From Bacillota bacterium (GTDB taxonomy: Bacteria > Bacillota_A > Clostridia > Lachnospirales > Lachnospiraceae), in assembly GCA_023443625.1 (NCBI GenBank), contig JAEZTQ010000008.1, forward strand, positions 136,496 to 200,495: a stretch of DNA of 64,000 bases, read 5' to 3'. Positions 37,232-46,786 of the stretch are shown here, in pieces. Position 1 is the first letter of the stretch, and each line of letters begins with the position of its first letter. A program made the position numbers and the translations under genes. Below the pieces are notes generated by a model. That model saw nothing but the letters and a program-made list of their open reading frames with translations. It was not told where the DNA came from and made no database searches.

Positions 37232-38370
37232 TACTTAACACCTCTTTCTTTTTTGTAAGCAGCACCAAGCTTATCTGCAGTGGAGATTGCTGCAGCAACA
37301 GCCTCGACAGTGATAGGGAATGGCATGGAGTGTACGGACTCTTCTGGAATACAAGCCTTCTCTGCCACTTCTATAAGCTCTTTCTCAGAAATCTCTGTTA
37401 CACCAATATCTGCAAGGCATACAGGAAGTCCAACACTTAAGCAGAAATCAAATACTTCGTTAAGTTCTTCTGAGGATACATTTTCAAGTACAAGCTGTGC
37501 AATTGTACCAAAAGCAACTTTCTCACCATGGAAGTATTTATGAGTTCCCTCTAAAATGGTAAGACCATCATGGATTGCATGAGCGCCAGCAAGTCCAGCA
37601 CTTTCAAAGCCAAGTCCAGAAAGAAGAATGTTAGCTTCAACAATATTCTCAAGGGCCTGTGTTACCTGATTAGCATCACAAGCAGCTTTTGCCTTAACAC
37701 CATCTTCTAATAATGTCTCGTAACAAAGTCTTGCTAAGGCCATTGCTGTATTAGTTCCCTTTGCAGGACCACATACCCCTTCTCTAAATCCACAGGGAAG
37801 ACCAGCATTTACATTAGAATAAGAATTAGAGGTTGCTCTCGCTTCAAAATAAGTGGATAATGCATCACCCATTCCGGATACAAGAAAACGTGTAGGTGCA
37901 TTTGCAATAATAACAGTATCAATAAGAACTACACTTGGGCTCTGTTTAAAGTATGCATAGTCATCAAATGCTCCATCAGGAGTGTACAATACTGCTGAAT
38001 GACTTGTGGGAGCGTCTGTTGCTGCAATGGTAGGAACGATAATTAATGCTTCACCTTCGGCAACACATTTTGCTGTATCAATAGCTTTTCCACCACCAAG
38101 ACCTATCGTACAGTGACATTTCTTTTCTTTTGCTAACTCTTGTAATCTTGCTACTTCTTGTCTTGAGCACTCACCGTGAAAACCGCTTTCTACAAAGGTA
38201 ACTCCAAATTCTTTTGCTGTAGCATCCAGTTTATCTTTAACTCGGTTTACATCATCCGGATGTGCAATTAATAGTGCCGATGTTCCAAAAGTTTTAACAA
38301 AATATCCTAAGTTTAAAATCTCATTCTCGCCTTGAACATATTTCGATGGACATATAAATGCTTTTCTCAT
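37231..38370 (-). CDS. gldA: Glycerol dehydrogenase
   Basis: 379 residues, the GldA length. NAD motif GLGGGKAIDTAK (near residue 93), Zn ligands Asp in GMGDALSTYFEA (near 170) and His in GAHAIHDGL (near 258) and YFHGEKVAFG (near 276). It oxidises glycerol to dihydroxyacetone, which DhaK then phosphorylates. It is first in the nine-gene operon, with GGAGG and a perfect consensus promoter whose -10 lies in the candidate ROK operator. Glycerol genes leading an SQ operon suggest that SQ-glycerol is the real substrate. Confidence 0.92.
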   Translation of the reverse strand: MRKAFICPSKYVQGENEILNLGYFVKTFGTSALLIAHPDDVNRVKDKLDATAKEFGVTFVESGFHGECSRQEVARLQELAKEKKCHCTIGLGGGKAIDTAKCVAEGEALIIVPTIAATDAPTSHSAVLYTPDGAFDDYAYFKQSPSVVLIDTVIIANAPTRFLVSGMGDALSTYFEARATSNSYSNVNAGLPCGFREGVCGPAKGTNTAMALARLCYETLLEDGVKAKAACDANQVTQALENIVEANILLSGLGFESAGLAGAHAIHDGLTILEGTHKYFHGEKVAFGTIAQLVLENVSSEELNEVFDFCLSVGLPVCLADIGVTEISEKELIEVAEKACIPEESVHSMPFPITVEAVAAAISTADKLGAAYKKERGVK

Positions 38371-38392
38371 AATGAAATAACCTCCATATTTT

Positions 38393-38410
38393 TTAATTGA
38401 TTTAATTATA
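38393..38410 (-). promoter_or_regulatory. Candidate ROK operator overlapping the -10 of the SQ operon
   Basis: TTAATT-GAT-TTAATTATA. It covers the -10 hexamer and the expected transcription start, a position that would block initiation. The same pattern is found at 26302 and 38526. Confidence 0.55.
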
Positions 38411-38433
38411 ACGCTGCCAATATCTTATGTCAA
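38405..38433 (-). promoter_or_regulatory. Consensus SigA promoter of the nine-gene SQ operon
   Basis: On the reverse strand TTGACA (38428-38433), 17-bp spacer, TATAAT (38405-38410): a perfect match to consensus, 35 bp before the gldA ATG. A promoter this strong would normally need a repressor. Confidence 0.85.
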
Positions 38434-38442
38434 TGCTTTTTA

Positions 38443-38543
38443 TTAAATCTTTTAATTAAATACCTAATTAATTATTATTTATCGTTATTATTACAACTAT
38501 ATTTGGGTATTAATTGCATTTTCTATTAATTCTCTTAATTATA
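38443..38543. promoter_or_regulatory. Two upstream copies of the candidate operator
   Basis: TTAAAT-CTT-TTAATTAAA at 38443-38460 (two differences) and TTAATT-CTC-TTAATTATA at 38526-38543 (exact outside the centre). They could support looping or cooperative binding. The rest of the gap 38371-38855 is very AT-rich with no gene seen. Confidence 0.45.
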
Positions 38544-38780
38544 ATTCCCATATTATATAAGATTATTTAAATCTAAAAAATACATTTTCCCTAAAATAAA
38601 TATTACTTTTGACATATATGACAACATTTCGACTATTTTTACTCTTTATTATTGCTATTTTTCTCTATTAATTAAATCTCTTTACTATTAAATCCGGATA
38701 TTTTAATCATGAACCAATGGATCTTTTTTTATTATCTCCTTAATCATATCTTCGTATACCTTTTCTTTTTCTATAAAATA

Positions 38781-38816
38781 AAAAAGCCTTACATCAAATA
38801 AGATGTGAGACTTTTT
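38781..38816 (-). terminator. Hairpin terminator after the second ABC exporter pair
   Basis: AAAAAGCCTTACATC and GATGTGAGACTTTTT pair around a short A-rich loop, 40 nt past the reverse-strand stop at 38856, with T-runs on both strands. Confidence 0.75.
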
Positions 38817-38855
38817 CTAATAATTTTACAGTTTAAAAAACAGAAACATTAAATA

Positions 38856-40727
38856 TTAAACCGCCACTTCTTCCTCTAGCTCTTCCTGGTAATAGTGTGC
38901 CTGCTTCTCAAACATCTGGGCATACTTTCCCATTTGTTCCATTAGCTCATTGTGAGTTCCCTGTTCTATTATCTCTCCATTTTCAAATAGGTAAATACGA
39001 TCGGCATCCCTGGTGGTAGATAATCTATGTGAAATAAAGATTATAGTAGCATCCTTGGCATTCTCCATCATATTCTGATTAAGGGTATATTCCGCATAGG
39101 GGTCTAAAGCACTGGAGGGTTCATCCAAAATAGCTATGGATAACTGCCCTGTCTTTGCAAACATTCTAGCTATAGCAACCTTCTGTGCCTCACCTCCTGA
39201 CAACATAGTTCCCTCCTCAGAGAACTCTCTGGTCATCTGGGTATCAATTCCGCCTGGTAGCTTCCCAAGCTTCTTGCCAAAGTCCGCCAGCTTTAACGCC
39301 CTTAAGACTCGGTCAGCATCTGCTGGCTCAGTCTCATCCATAATTACATTCTCACCAAGGGATGCACCATAAATTTGATAATCCTGAAATACCGCCCCAA
39401 AGATATCTCTGTATTTCTTGGTGGAATAATCACGGATATCATTACCACCATACCAAATAGCACCCTCCGTTACATCATATAGACGCATCAAAAGCTTTAC
39501 AAAGGTAGTCTTTCCTGCCCCGTTCTCTCCAACAATGGCAATTTTCTCACCGGGTCTAACGGTCATATTGACATTATGAAGTGTATCATTGGTTGCTCCT
39601 TCATATCGAAAGGACATATTTTTAATCTCAAGTACTTCCTTTTTGGAAGGAACTTCTTTCGTTCCCTGCTGTCCTTCAATCTTAATTTCATATTCTATAA
39701 AGCGACGGAAACGATGAGCAAACTGTCCTACCTTCTGAAATTCCACCAAAGCATAATTCATTCCATCCAGTCTGTTTCTAACAGAGTTGGCTGCATTATT
39801 CATGGCCGCCACATCACCAAGCGAAATACTCCTCTTAACAATTGCCAGATACCCCAGATACATAGGAATGCAGAAATAGGAAAGGAAGGTAAATACCGTA
39901 ACCCAATTAATAAGAGATAATATTGCTATCTTTATACCATAATTTCTTGCCTTCTTAGCAACTTCTTCAATAGCATCATCAAATTGTCTACGCAAAGGTA
40001 CTTCAATACCAGAAAGTTTAATCTCCTTGGCATATTCCGGTTGGTAGAACACTCTCTTAGAATAGTCAGCCTTACGCATAATCCTTTTTTGTTCCAGTTC
40101 ATATTCATACTCTGCCTTCGTGATAGCAAAACGTGTTATCATATTGACCAGAAAGCCTGCCACAGGGAAAATTGCAATTACAGGATTTATAGTAAGGATT
40201 AACCCGCCTAGGGCAACGATTGTCGTTATATTACCAAATATCCATGCAATACTTATAATACCATTGGTAACCATCTCTTCTGATTGGGACGCTGCAATTA
40301 CAAAATCATCAAAATATTCCTTATGGTCATAACAGATTAAATCGATATCGGCTGTTTTCTTAATAAAATCCGCCTGTATCTCACCGGTTACCAGAATAAA
40401 TTTGGCCCGGGCCCAGTTATCAATGATTACTTCTAAGGACTGCCCTATTCCCATTATAAGCATCCCAAAGAGGATAAAAAGTAATGTATCCCCAAAGCTC
40501 TTGCCTATGTCAGAAAGCATATCTATAAATATCTTAATCATTAAGGTATCTATAAGAGCATAAATCAATCCGCAAATCATATGGCCAAAGATTACAAGAA
40601 CTACGATTTTCTTATTAATCCTAAGGGCATATTTTAATACATAGGCAACATTTGATATCAATTGTCTAATTGTCAGCTTCTTCTTTAACTCATTATCATC
40701 CATATTATCTTTGTTCTTGCCCCTCAT
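38856..40727 (-). CDS. ABC exporter half (second pair, downstream subunit)
   Basis: 623 residues from the ATG at 40727 (GGAGGTGG 8 nt upstream; 23 earlier codons are open inside the partner gene). Membrane domain about 15-340, ATPase about 365-610. Walker A GENGAGKTT, signature LSGGEAQKVAIA, Walker B AILDEPSSALD with the catalytic Glu. The LSGGEAQK form and the acidic tail are typical of exporters found near peptide or lantibiotic genes, but no precursor peptide is seen here. It starts one base after the partner stop. Confidence 0.88.
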   Translation of the reverse strand: MRGKNKDNMDDNELKKKLTIRQLISNVAYVLKYALRINKKIVVLVIFGHMICGLIYALIDTLMIKIFIDMLSDIGKSFGDTLLFILFGMLIMGIGQSLEVIIDNWARAKFILVTGEIQADFIKKTADIDLICYDHKEYFDDFVIAASQSEEMVTNGIISIAWIFGNITTIVALGGLILTINPVIAIFPVAGFLVNMITRFAITKAEYEYELEQKRIMRKADYSKRVFYQPEYAKEIKLSGIEVPLRRQFDDAIEEVAKKARNYGIKIAILSLINWVTVFTFLSYFCIPMYLGYLAIVKRSISLGDVAAMNNAANSVRNRLDGMNYALVEFQKVGQFAHRFRRFIEYEIKIEGQQGTKEVPSKKEVLEIKNMSFRYEGATNDTLHNVNMTVRPGEKIAIVGENGAGKTTFVKLLMRLYDVTEGAIWYGGNDIRDYSTKKYRDIFGAVFQDYQIYGASLGENVIMDETEPADADRVLRALKLADFGKKLGKLPGGIDTQMTREFSEEGTMLSGGEAQKVAIARMFAKTGQLSIAILDEPSSALDPYAEYTLNQNMMENAKDATIIFISHRLSTTRDADRIYLFENGEIIEQGTHNELMEQMGKYAQMFEKQAHYYQEELEEEVAV

Positions 40728-40728
40728 G

Positions 40729-42552
40729 TTATGCCACCTCCGTTCCTTCTCTGTAATTCTTAGCCTGGAGTTCGAACATTTTTGCATAACTTCCACCTAG
40801 GGCAATTAGTTCATCATGGCTTCCCCATTCCTTGATTTGTCCTTGTTCCAGGAAGAAGATTTTATCCGCTATTCTTGCAGAGGATAGCCGGTGGGATATG
40901 AAAAACACTGTCTTTCCCTCAGACACCTGCAACATGTTATTATACATGTTATATTCTGCAATGGGATCCAGAGCACTGGATGGCTCATCAAGAATAACAA
41001 TATCTGGGTTCTTGGCAAATACTCTGGCAATAGCAATCTTTTGTGCCTGCCCTCCAGAGCAGACAAAGCCTTCATTATCAAATTCCTTGGTAACCATTGT
41101 TTCGATGCCCTTAGGAAGCTCCATAAGCTTGTCCCCAAACTGTGCTTTAATTAATGAAGTAACCACCAACTGCCTCTCTTGTTCTGACTGAGGTTGACGC
41201 ATCAGTACATTTTCAGCTAGAGAGAGGGCAAAGATTTGCAAGTCCTGGAATACGGTCCCGAAATGGCTGTGATAGTCCTGCATATCATATTGCTTCACAT
41301 CAAAGCCACCTACAAGAATTTTGCCTTCTGTTACAGGATATAAGCCCATTAAGAGCTTTATGAGCGTTGTCTTGCCAGCACCATTTTCTCCAACCAGGGC
41401 AATTCTTTCTCCCTTTTTAATCTTAAGGGATAGATCATCAATGACTGGCTTTTTAGCTCCTACATAGGTGAAGGTAACATGGTCGAATTCAATATCTCCC
41501 AGAACTCCTTCCACTTTCTTAGTTCCCGGAGTACCCTGAGAGGATTCATATTCTAAGAATTCCTTTAAATTATTCATATAGAGGCAGTTTGTTCCTGCGT
41601 TAATCATCTTTGTTACTGATTCCTTAATCTGATAGGATATAAATCCAACTGCAGAAAGCATTGCAATATATGCCGCCAGCTTAGTGCTTCCATTGATTTT
41701 AATGACATAAGCTACATAGATATAGGAACTGAAGAATGCAAGACTAATGAAAACAACATATTCCATAAACTGATAAAAGGCTATTTTCTTACGATGCTTC
41801 ACATGAACCTGATAGCGGTCTGTATAATTTTCCTTGTGTTTCTTAAACAGGATGTTACGGATACCATACAGACGTATTTCACTTGCATATTTTTTCTCAT
41901 AGAAGACCCTTTTTGCATATTCCATTACCCTTTTGGTATGTGTCTCATCCTTCCTTAGTTGGAATTGTTCCCTATTCTGCTTACCACCAAAATAAAGGGA
42001 ACCAATAACCGGAGGAGCAATGAACAATATCAACCAAGGATCCACAAAAGCGATAATACCAAGACTGAATCCCGCTGATAAGAAAGTTCCAAGTGATATT
42101 GCCAGATCTGATAGGCCATCCATGGATTTATTCAGACACTCATCAAATACTCTTGAGAATTTATCGTAGAAATCCGGTTGTTCATATCTGCTTAGTTCAA
42201 TGTCAGTTGCTTTGTCTATTACTTTTGTAAAAATATGCTTATATACAGTGGGTCTTTTTAATCGAATATAATAAGCATGGCCAGCAGAAGCAAGGTGAAT
42301 TACAATATGCAGGCAGCAAAAGCTTATAACAAACTTCGCCAGCTTTGTGTAATCTAGCTTTGTCTCGATTAAGGTGTAAATCATCTGCGTAAAATATACG
42401 ACGAAGAAGGCATTAAAAACTTCTTCTGAACAATTTTTGTAAAATGTGAAAATAACACAACCCTTATCAGCCTTCCAGATCATTTTGATCGTATAAGCCA
42501 TACTGCCGGCCACAGACATTTCTCTCTTCTTATTTTTATTTTTTTCTTTCAT
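40729..42552 (-). CDS. ABC exporter half (second pair, upstream subunit)
   Basis: 607 residues, membrane domain about 20-325 and ATPase domain about 350-600. Walker A GENGAGKTT, signature CSGGQAQKIAIA, Walker B VILDEPSSALD. Both members of this pair keep the catalytic Glu, unlike the exporter pair at 7-10 kb, so both ATP sites should work. A basic N-terminus (KEKNKNKKREM) precedes the first helix. The cargo is unknown. Ribosome site GGAGGGG. Confidence 0.88.
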   Translation of the reverse strand: MKEKNKNKKREMSVAGSMAYTIKMIWKADKGCVIFTFYKNCSEEVFNAFFVVYFTQMIYTLIETKLDYTKLAKFVISFCCLHIVIHLASAGHAYYIRLKRPTVYKHIFTKVIDKATDIELSRYEQPDFYDKFSRVFDECLNKSMDGLSDLAISLGTFLSAGFSLGIIAFVDPWLILFIAPPVIGSLYFGGKQNREQFQLRKDETHTKRVMEYAKRVFYEKKYASEIRLYGIRNILFKKHKENYTDRYQVHVKHRKKIAFYQFMEYVVFISLAFFSSYIYVAYVIKINGSTKLAAYIAMLSAVGFISYQIKESVTKMINAGTNCLYMNNLKEFLEYESSQGTPGTKKVEGVLGDIEFDHVTFTYVGAKKPVIDDLSLKIKKGERIALVGENGAGKTTLIKLLMGLYPVTEGKILVGGFDVKQYDMQDYHSHFGTVFQDLQIFALSLAENVLMRQPQSEQERQLVVTSLIKAQFGDKLMELPKGIETMVTKEFDNEGFVCSGGQAQKIAIARVFAKNPDIVILDEPSSALDPIAEYNMYNNMLQVSEGKTVFFISHRLSSARIADKIFFLEQGQIKEWGSHDELIALGGSYAKMFELQAKNYREGTEVA

Positions 42553-42715
42553 AAACCCCTCCAGCTGCCCTTTTTAAAGCCAATATAACAAATCCCCTAT
42601 AATCTTTATTTATGGTTCTACTATTATTGTGCTAACAATGTACCATTGTACCATATTTATCCTTTCTTATAAATGGTAAAAAACAAATATAAAAATGCAA
42701 TATTATGATTTTTAA

Positions 42716-45586
42716 TTACACCAACAACTCTTTTAAATACCTTCCTGTATAGGATTTCTTCACCTTCGCCACCTGCTCCGGAGTCCCCTGTGCTACGATA
42801 TATCCGCCCTGAGCTCCGCCCTCCGGCCCTATATCGATGATATAGTCTGCAGATTTAATGACATCCAGATGATGTTCAATGACAATTACAGAATGACCTT
42901 GATCCACCAGCTTATTCAAACACACCAGAAGCTTTGCAATATCCCACATATGAAGCCCTGTGGTTGGTTCGTCCAAAATGTACAGGTTATGCGCTCCCTT
43001 CTTGATCTTTGCCAGCTCATAAGCCAGCTTCACTCTCTGCGCTTCACCACCGGACAAGGTTGTGGAACTCTGCCCCAGACACAGGTAACCAAGGCCCAGC
43101 TCATGCATGATAGTTAGCTTATGCTTTAAATAGCTATGGTTCTTAAAGAATTCCAGAGCTTCTTCCACTGTCATATTTAAAACATCTGCTATACTCTTCT
43201 TACCATATTTAATCTCCAGTCCCTCTTCGCTATAACGCATCCCCTTGCACATAGGACAGATGGTCTCAATATCAGCCATAAATTGCAGGTTTGTTATGAT
43301 AATACCATCTCCGCTACAGTGCTCGCAGCGGGTTCCGTTGGCATGGGTCAGGCTAAAGTCAAGAGCTCTATAACCCCGTTCAACTGCCTCTGGCTGTGTG
43401 GCAAATAAATCACGAATTTTATCAAAAATTCCAATATAGGTTGCTGGATTTGACTTGGAATTCCTACCAATGGGGGTCTGATCGATATTAATTACATTAT
43501 TAATCTGTTCTGAACCAAAGAGAAAATCATGCTTACCCGGAACTATACGGGCTCCCGTCTTATCAATCTTTAATTGCTTATACAATATTTCATTAATCAA
43601 AGAACTCTTTCCGGAGCCTGATACTCCCGTCACACACAAGAATACACCAAGGGGAATATCCAGATCCACTTCCTTTAAATTATTTTCTCTCGCTCCCTGT
43701 ATGGATAGAAAATTATCCCCTAGATTTCTGCGTTGTTTCGGAAGCTCAATTTTTTCTCTTCCTGATAGATACTGCCCTGTTACTGAAGTACTTTCCTGCA
43801 TGATGTCTTTTATGGTCCCGCTTGCAACAACATTTCCACCGTGAATACCCGGTCCTGGGCCAATCTCTATAATATGATCTGCACTTTTTATAGTATCTAA
43901 ATCATGCTCCACCACAATGACTGTATTTCCGATATCACGAAGCTTCTTCATGGTTTCTATTACTCTGTGGGAATCTCTGGGATGCAGTCCAATGCTTGGC
44001 TCATCCATGACATAGAGCATTCCCATGAGCTCGCTGCTAATCTGGGTGGACATCTTAATTCGCTGCATTTCACCACCGGAGATACTATCACTTCTTCTAG
44101 TAAGGCTAATATAATGAAGCCCTATGTCGATTAATAGACTAATTCGATTTGATATCTCTTTAATAATTGTATCTGCCACATCCCTAATATCTTCATCAAA
44201 AGTCAGGGAAGACAAGAAGTCTAAAAGCTGTGGAAGTTGCATCCTGCTAAGGGTATCAATGTTCCTGCCACCAATGGTAACCTGAAGACGTTGTTTCTTA
44301 AGCCTTGCTCCATTACACTCTGGACATGTTTTTTCAATCATACAATCCTTTATGAATTCTGGTTCAAAAGCTTCTGCTGTGGAGCTCTTGCGGATATACT
44401 GGCGGTACCAATGTTCCATCTCATGAACATATCCCCCGAAGGGCATCTCCCGTCCCACAATCCAATTTCTCTTCTTGGCTTCGGGAGGTTGCTGCATGAG
44501 AACTGGTTCACCCTTTGTACCATAGAATAAAAGGTCATGAACCTCATTTGATAGTTCATTAAAGGGTGTATCCAGACTAAAATTATATTGCAAAGATAAG
44601 CTGTATAGCATAACACTACGATAGCTGTCCTTGCTGCTAATATTATATACCGTATTTTTAAGTGCACCCTTATTTAAGCTTTTATCCGGCGCTACCACGA
44701 GAAAACGCGGCTCCACCACATAGGATTTACCCACGCCCATACAGGTATGGCAGGCGCTGGCAGGCGTATTAAAGGAAAAATGAAAGGGCTGCATATCACA
44801 CAAAAACATATGATGCTTTGAACAAGCAAAGTTGTCATAAAATCCTGGTATCTCCTCCCCTATAATCTCAATTTTTATCATAATATCCTCATCCAAGGAA
44901 AGCATGGCTGCTTCTATCGCTTTGGCTATCTGGATATAGGAATCCTTCTTCAAGGTGAAGCGGTCAATAATAAGCTCCATGTAATAGGACTTCGTCTCAT
45001 CTATCTCTTTCTTTTCAGCCAAAGAGAAGGGTTTGCCATCAACCAGCAGGTTCTTATACCCTTTCTCCCTGTATTGTCCAAAGGTATAATTGTAATCTTC
45101 CCCATAGATTTTATAGATGGGAGCACGCAGTTCCACCACCGTGCCAAGGGGTAAGGTAATGATACGCTCCGCAATCTGGGCTGGGGTTAACTGCTTTAAG
45201 GTCTCTCCACATTCCGGACACCTTCCAACACCTGCTGTTGCATAGAGAAGTCTTAGGTAATCATTAATATCTGTCACCGTACCCACGGTGGATCGGGGAT
45301 TGTTATTCCCCTTCTTCTGCTCAATAGCAATTACCGGAGATAGACCTCTAACATAATCCACCTTGGCCTTTTTCAACTGACTAATACGACTTTTAGCAAA
45401 GTTAGAAATAGAATCAAGAAATCGCCTCTGTCCTTCTCCGTATATAACATCAAAAGCCAGAGAAGACTTACCCGAACCGGATACACCGGTGATAACCGTC
45501 AATTTGTCCCTTGGAATCTCTATGGAGATGTCCTTTAGATTATTTTGCTTTGCTCCTGATATTTCAATCGTTGTACGCACAGACAT
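42716..45586 (-). CDS. UvrA paralogue
   Basis: 956 residues from the ATG at 45586 (GGGAG upstream; 16 earlier codons are open). Two ABC modules: GVSGSGKSS twice, SGGEMQRIKMS and SGGEAQRVKLA, and DEPSIGLH and DEPTTGLH. It differs from the true UvrA at 1.6 kb in the insert region (IYKIYGEDYNYTFGQYRE) and in the first zinc site, where the first CxxC pair is replaced by ACSKHH. Paralogues of this kind (UvrA2, DrrC) are linked to tolerance of DNA-binding drugs. It follows a nucleotidyltransferase gene by 22 bp and probably shares its transcript. Confidence 0.87.
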   Translation of the reverse strand: MSVRTTIEISGAKQNNLKDISIEIPRDKLTVITGVSGSGKSSLAFDVIYGEGQRRFLDSISNFAKSRISQLKKAKVDYVRGLSPVIAIEQKKGNNNPRSTVGTVTDINDYLRLLYATAGVGRCPECGETLKQLTPAQIAERIITLPLGTVVELRAPIYKIYGEDYNYTFGQYREKGYKNLLVDGKPFSLAEKKEIDETKSYYMELIIDRFTLKKDSYIQIAKAIEAAMLSLDEDIMIKIEIIGEEIPGFYDNFACSKHHMFLCDMQPFHFSFNTPASACHTCMGVGKSYVVEPRFLVVAPDKSLNKGALKNTVYNISSKDSYRSVMLYSLSLQYNFSLDTPFNELSNEVHDLLFYGTKGEPVLMQQPPEAKKRNWIVGREMPFGGYVHEMEHWYRQYIRKSSTAEAFEPEFIKDCMIEKTCPECNGARLKKQRLQVTIGGRNIDTLSRMQLPQLLDFLSSLTFDEDIRDVADTIIKEISNRISLLIDIGLHYISLTRRSDSISGGEMQRIKMSTQISSELMGMLYVMDEPSIGLHPRDSHRVIETMKKLRDIGNTVIVVEHDLDTIKSADHIIEIGPGPGIHGGNVVASGTIKDIMQESTSVTGQYLSGREKIELPKQRRNLGDNFLSIQGARENNLKEVDLDIPLGVFLCVTGVSGSGKSSLINEILYKQLKIDKTGARIVPGKHDFLFGSEQINNVINIDQTPIGRNSKSNPATYIGIFDKIRDLFATQPEAVERGYRALDFSLTHANGTRCEHCSGDGIIITNLQFMADIETICPMCKGMRYSEEGLEIKYGKKSIADVLNMTVEEALEFFKNHSYLKHKLTIMHELGLGYLCLGQSSTTLSGGEAQRVKLAYELAKIKKGAHNLYILDEPTTGLHMWDIAKLLVCLNKLVDQGHSVIVIEHHLDVIKSADYIIDIGPEGGAQGGYIVAQGTPEQVAKVKKSYTGRYLKELLV

Positions 45587-45608
45587 ATATTTTACTCCCT
45601 TCACCGAT

Positions 45609-46526
45609 TTAAAAATTAATATATTGGTATGCAATCTCTTCTACTGCCAGCTTACTCTTGGGTGTTATTCTAATAGGCTGGGATACTTTCGCTATAATAC
45701 CCTTATCCGCCAGATAATCTAATATTCCTATGATAAAATGGTTATCACTCTTAAAGAACTTGGTAATCATAGTTACTGTCCTCACTTCCCCATCTGCCAT
45801 ATAATCCAGAATGGGTTTTTTGAAAACATCTATATGCTTCTCTAAATACTCATCCATCTTATCAATTGCCTCGTATATTTCCTCTTGGCTATAATGATGA
45901 GACATGGCATTATCATAGTACATAGACATTAGGGTGGGATTTACACTGGTGGCCCTTACAATAGCCTCTCTGGTAGGTATCTCATTGCTTACACATAATT
46001 CTATTCGTGAAATCATCTCTGCTGCTTTCAAAATAAAATATTGGGCATATAGAGGATCCTTTTTAACCTTAATCCATTTTAAACTCTTTTCATGGTAATA
46101 AATCAGCTCGCAGGCAAGAAATAATACTGTTAAGGCCATATCATCCATGCCCATACTTTTATATTCTTCATAATATTCGTAAAGGCTATCATCGGTGGAA
46201 TACACCATGGTCCCCTTTGCATAAAAAGAATGAAGAAAAGAGCCACCGCTCAAGCCTTCAAGAAAACGTTTAAAGCCACTTCGGGCTACAACATAGCAAT
46301 TAATTGTTATATCATCTTCAATAATGCAAAAGGAATCATTTTTTAATGCCTGATCCCTTACCACCAAGGTCATATCAATATCACTTTTCTCCCATACCTG
46401 ATCGTAGGACAGACTTCCGCATATAATTACGGCTATGGTATTGGAATCCTTCTTCATCTTAGCTACAAAGCTGTCCGCCGCTTCCTGATAACGCTTTGTC
46501 AGTTCTTTTTGCAGGTTTTCTTTCAT
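45609..46526 (-). CDS. Nucleotidyltransferase-domain protein
   Basis: 305 residues. The N-terminal minimal nucleotidyltransferase motif is CGSLSYDQVWEKSDIDMTLVV (about residues 36-56; key G-S and D-x-D). The central helical part resembles the accessory domain of aminoglycoside-type nucleotidyltransferases, and the C-terminus (about 250-300) looks like a small winged helix. Substrate unknown: an antibiotic, a protein or a nucleotide are all possible. It is the first gene of a pair with the UvrA paralogue. Ribosome site AAGGGTG. Confidence 0.75.
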   Translation of the reverse strand: MKENLQKELTKRYQEAADSFVAKMKKDSNTIAVIICGSLSYDQVWEKSDIDMTLVVRDQALKNDSFCIIEDDITINCYVVARSGFKRFLEGLSGGSFLHSFYAKGTMVYSTDDSLYEYYEEYKSMGMDDMALTVLFLACELIYYHEKSLKWIKVKKDPLYAQYFILKAAEMISRIELCVSNEIPTREAIVRATSVNPTLMSMYYDNAMSHHYSQEEIYEAIDKMDEYLEKHIDVFKKPILDYMADGEVRTVTMITKFFKSDNHFIIGILDYLADKGIIAKVSQPIRITPKSKLAVEEIAYQYINF

Positions 46527-46786
46527 GGCATCACCCTTCTGCCACCTAACATGGCTTATCTATTTATTGCGGTTGCCTGCTTACCTTTTGTATCTAGGTA
46601 GCGTGCACCCTGGTATTATTATACCTATCTTTTTATATGAAACCTGACAGAAATTGCTATGATGAGGTCTATAATAGGACAAAAATTGCTGAGTTAGGTT
46701 TTGACCTGTTCTATCCTTGTTCCCTTTCATGAGACTGTGATATAATGGTAAAACCAAATAAGATTTTATCTATATAAGGGGAGCAT

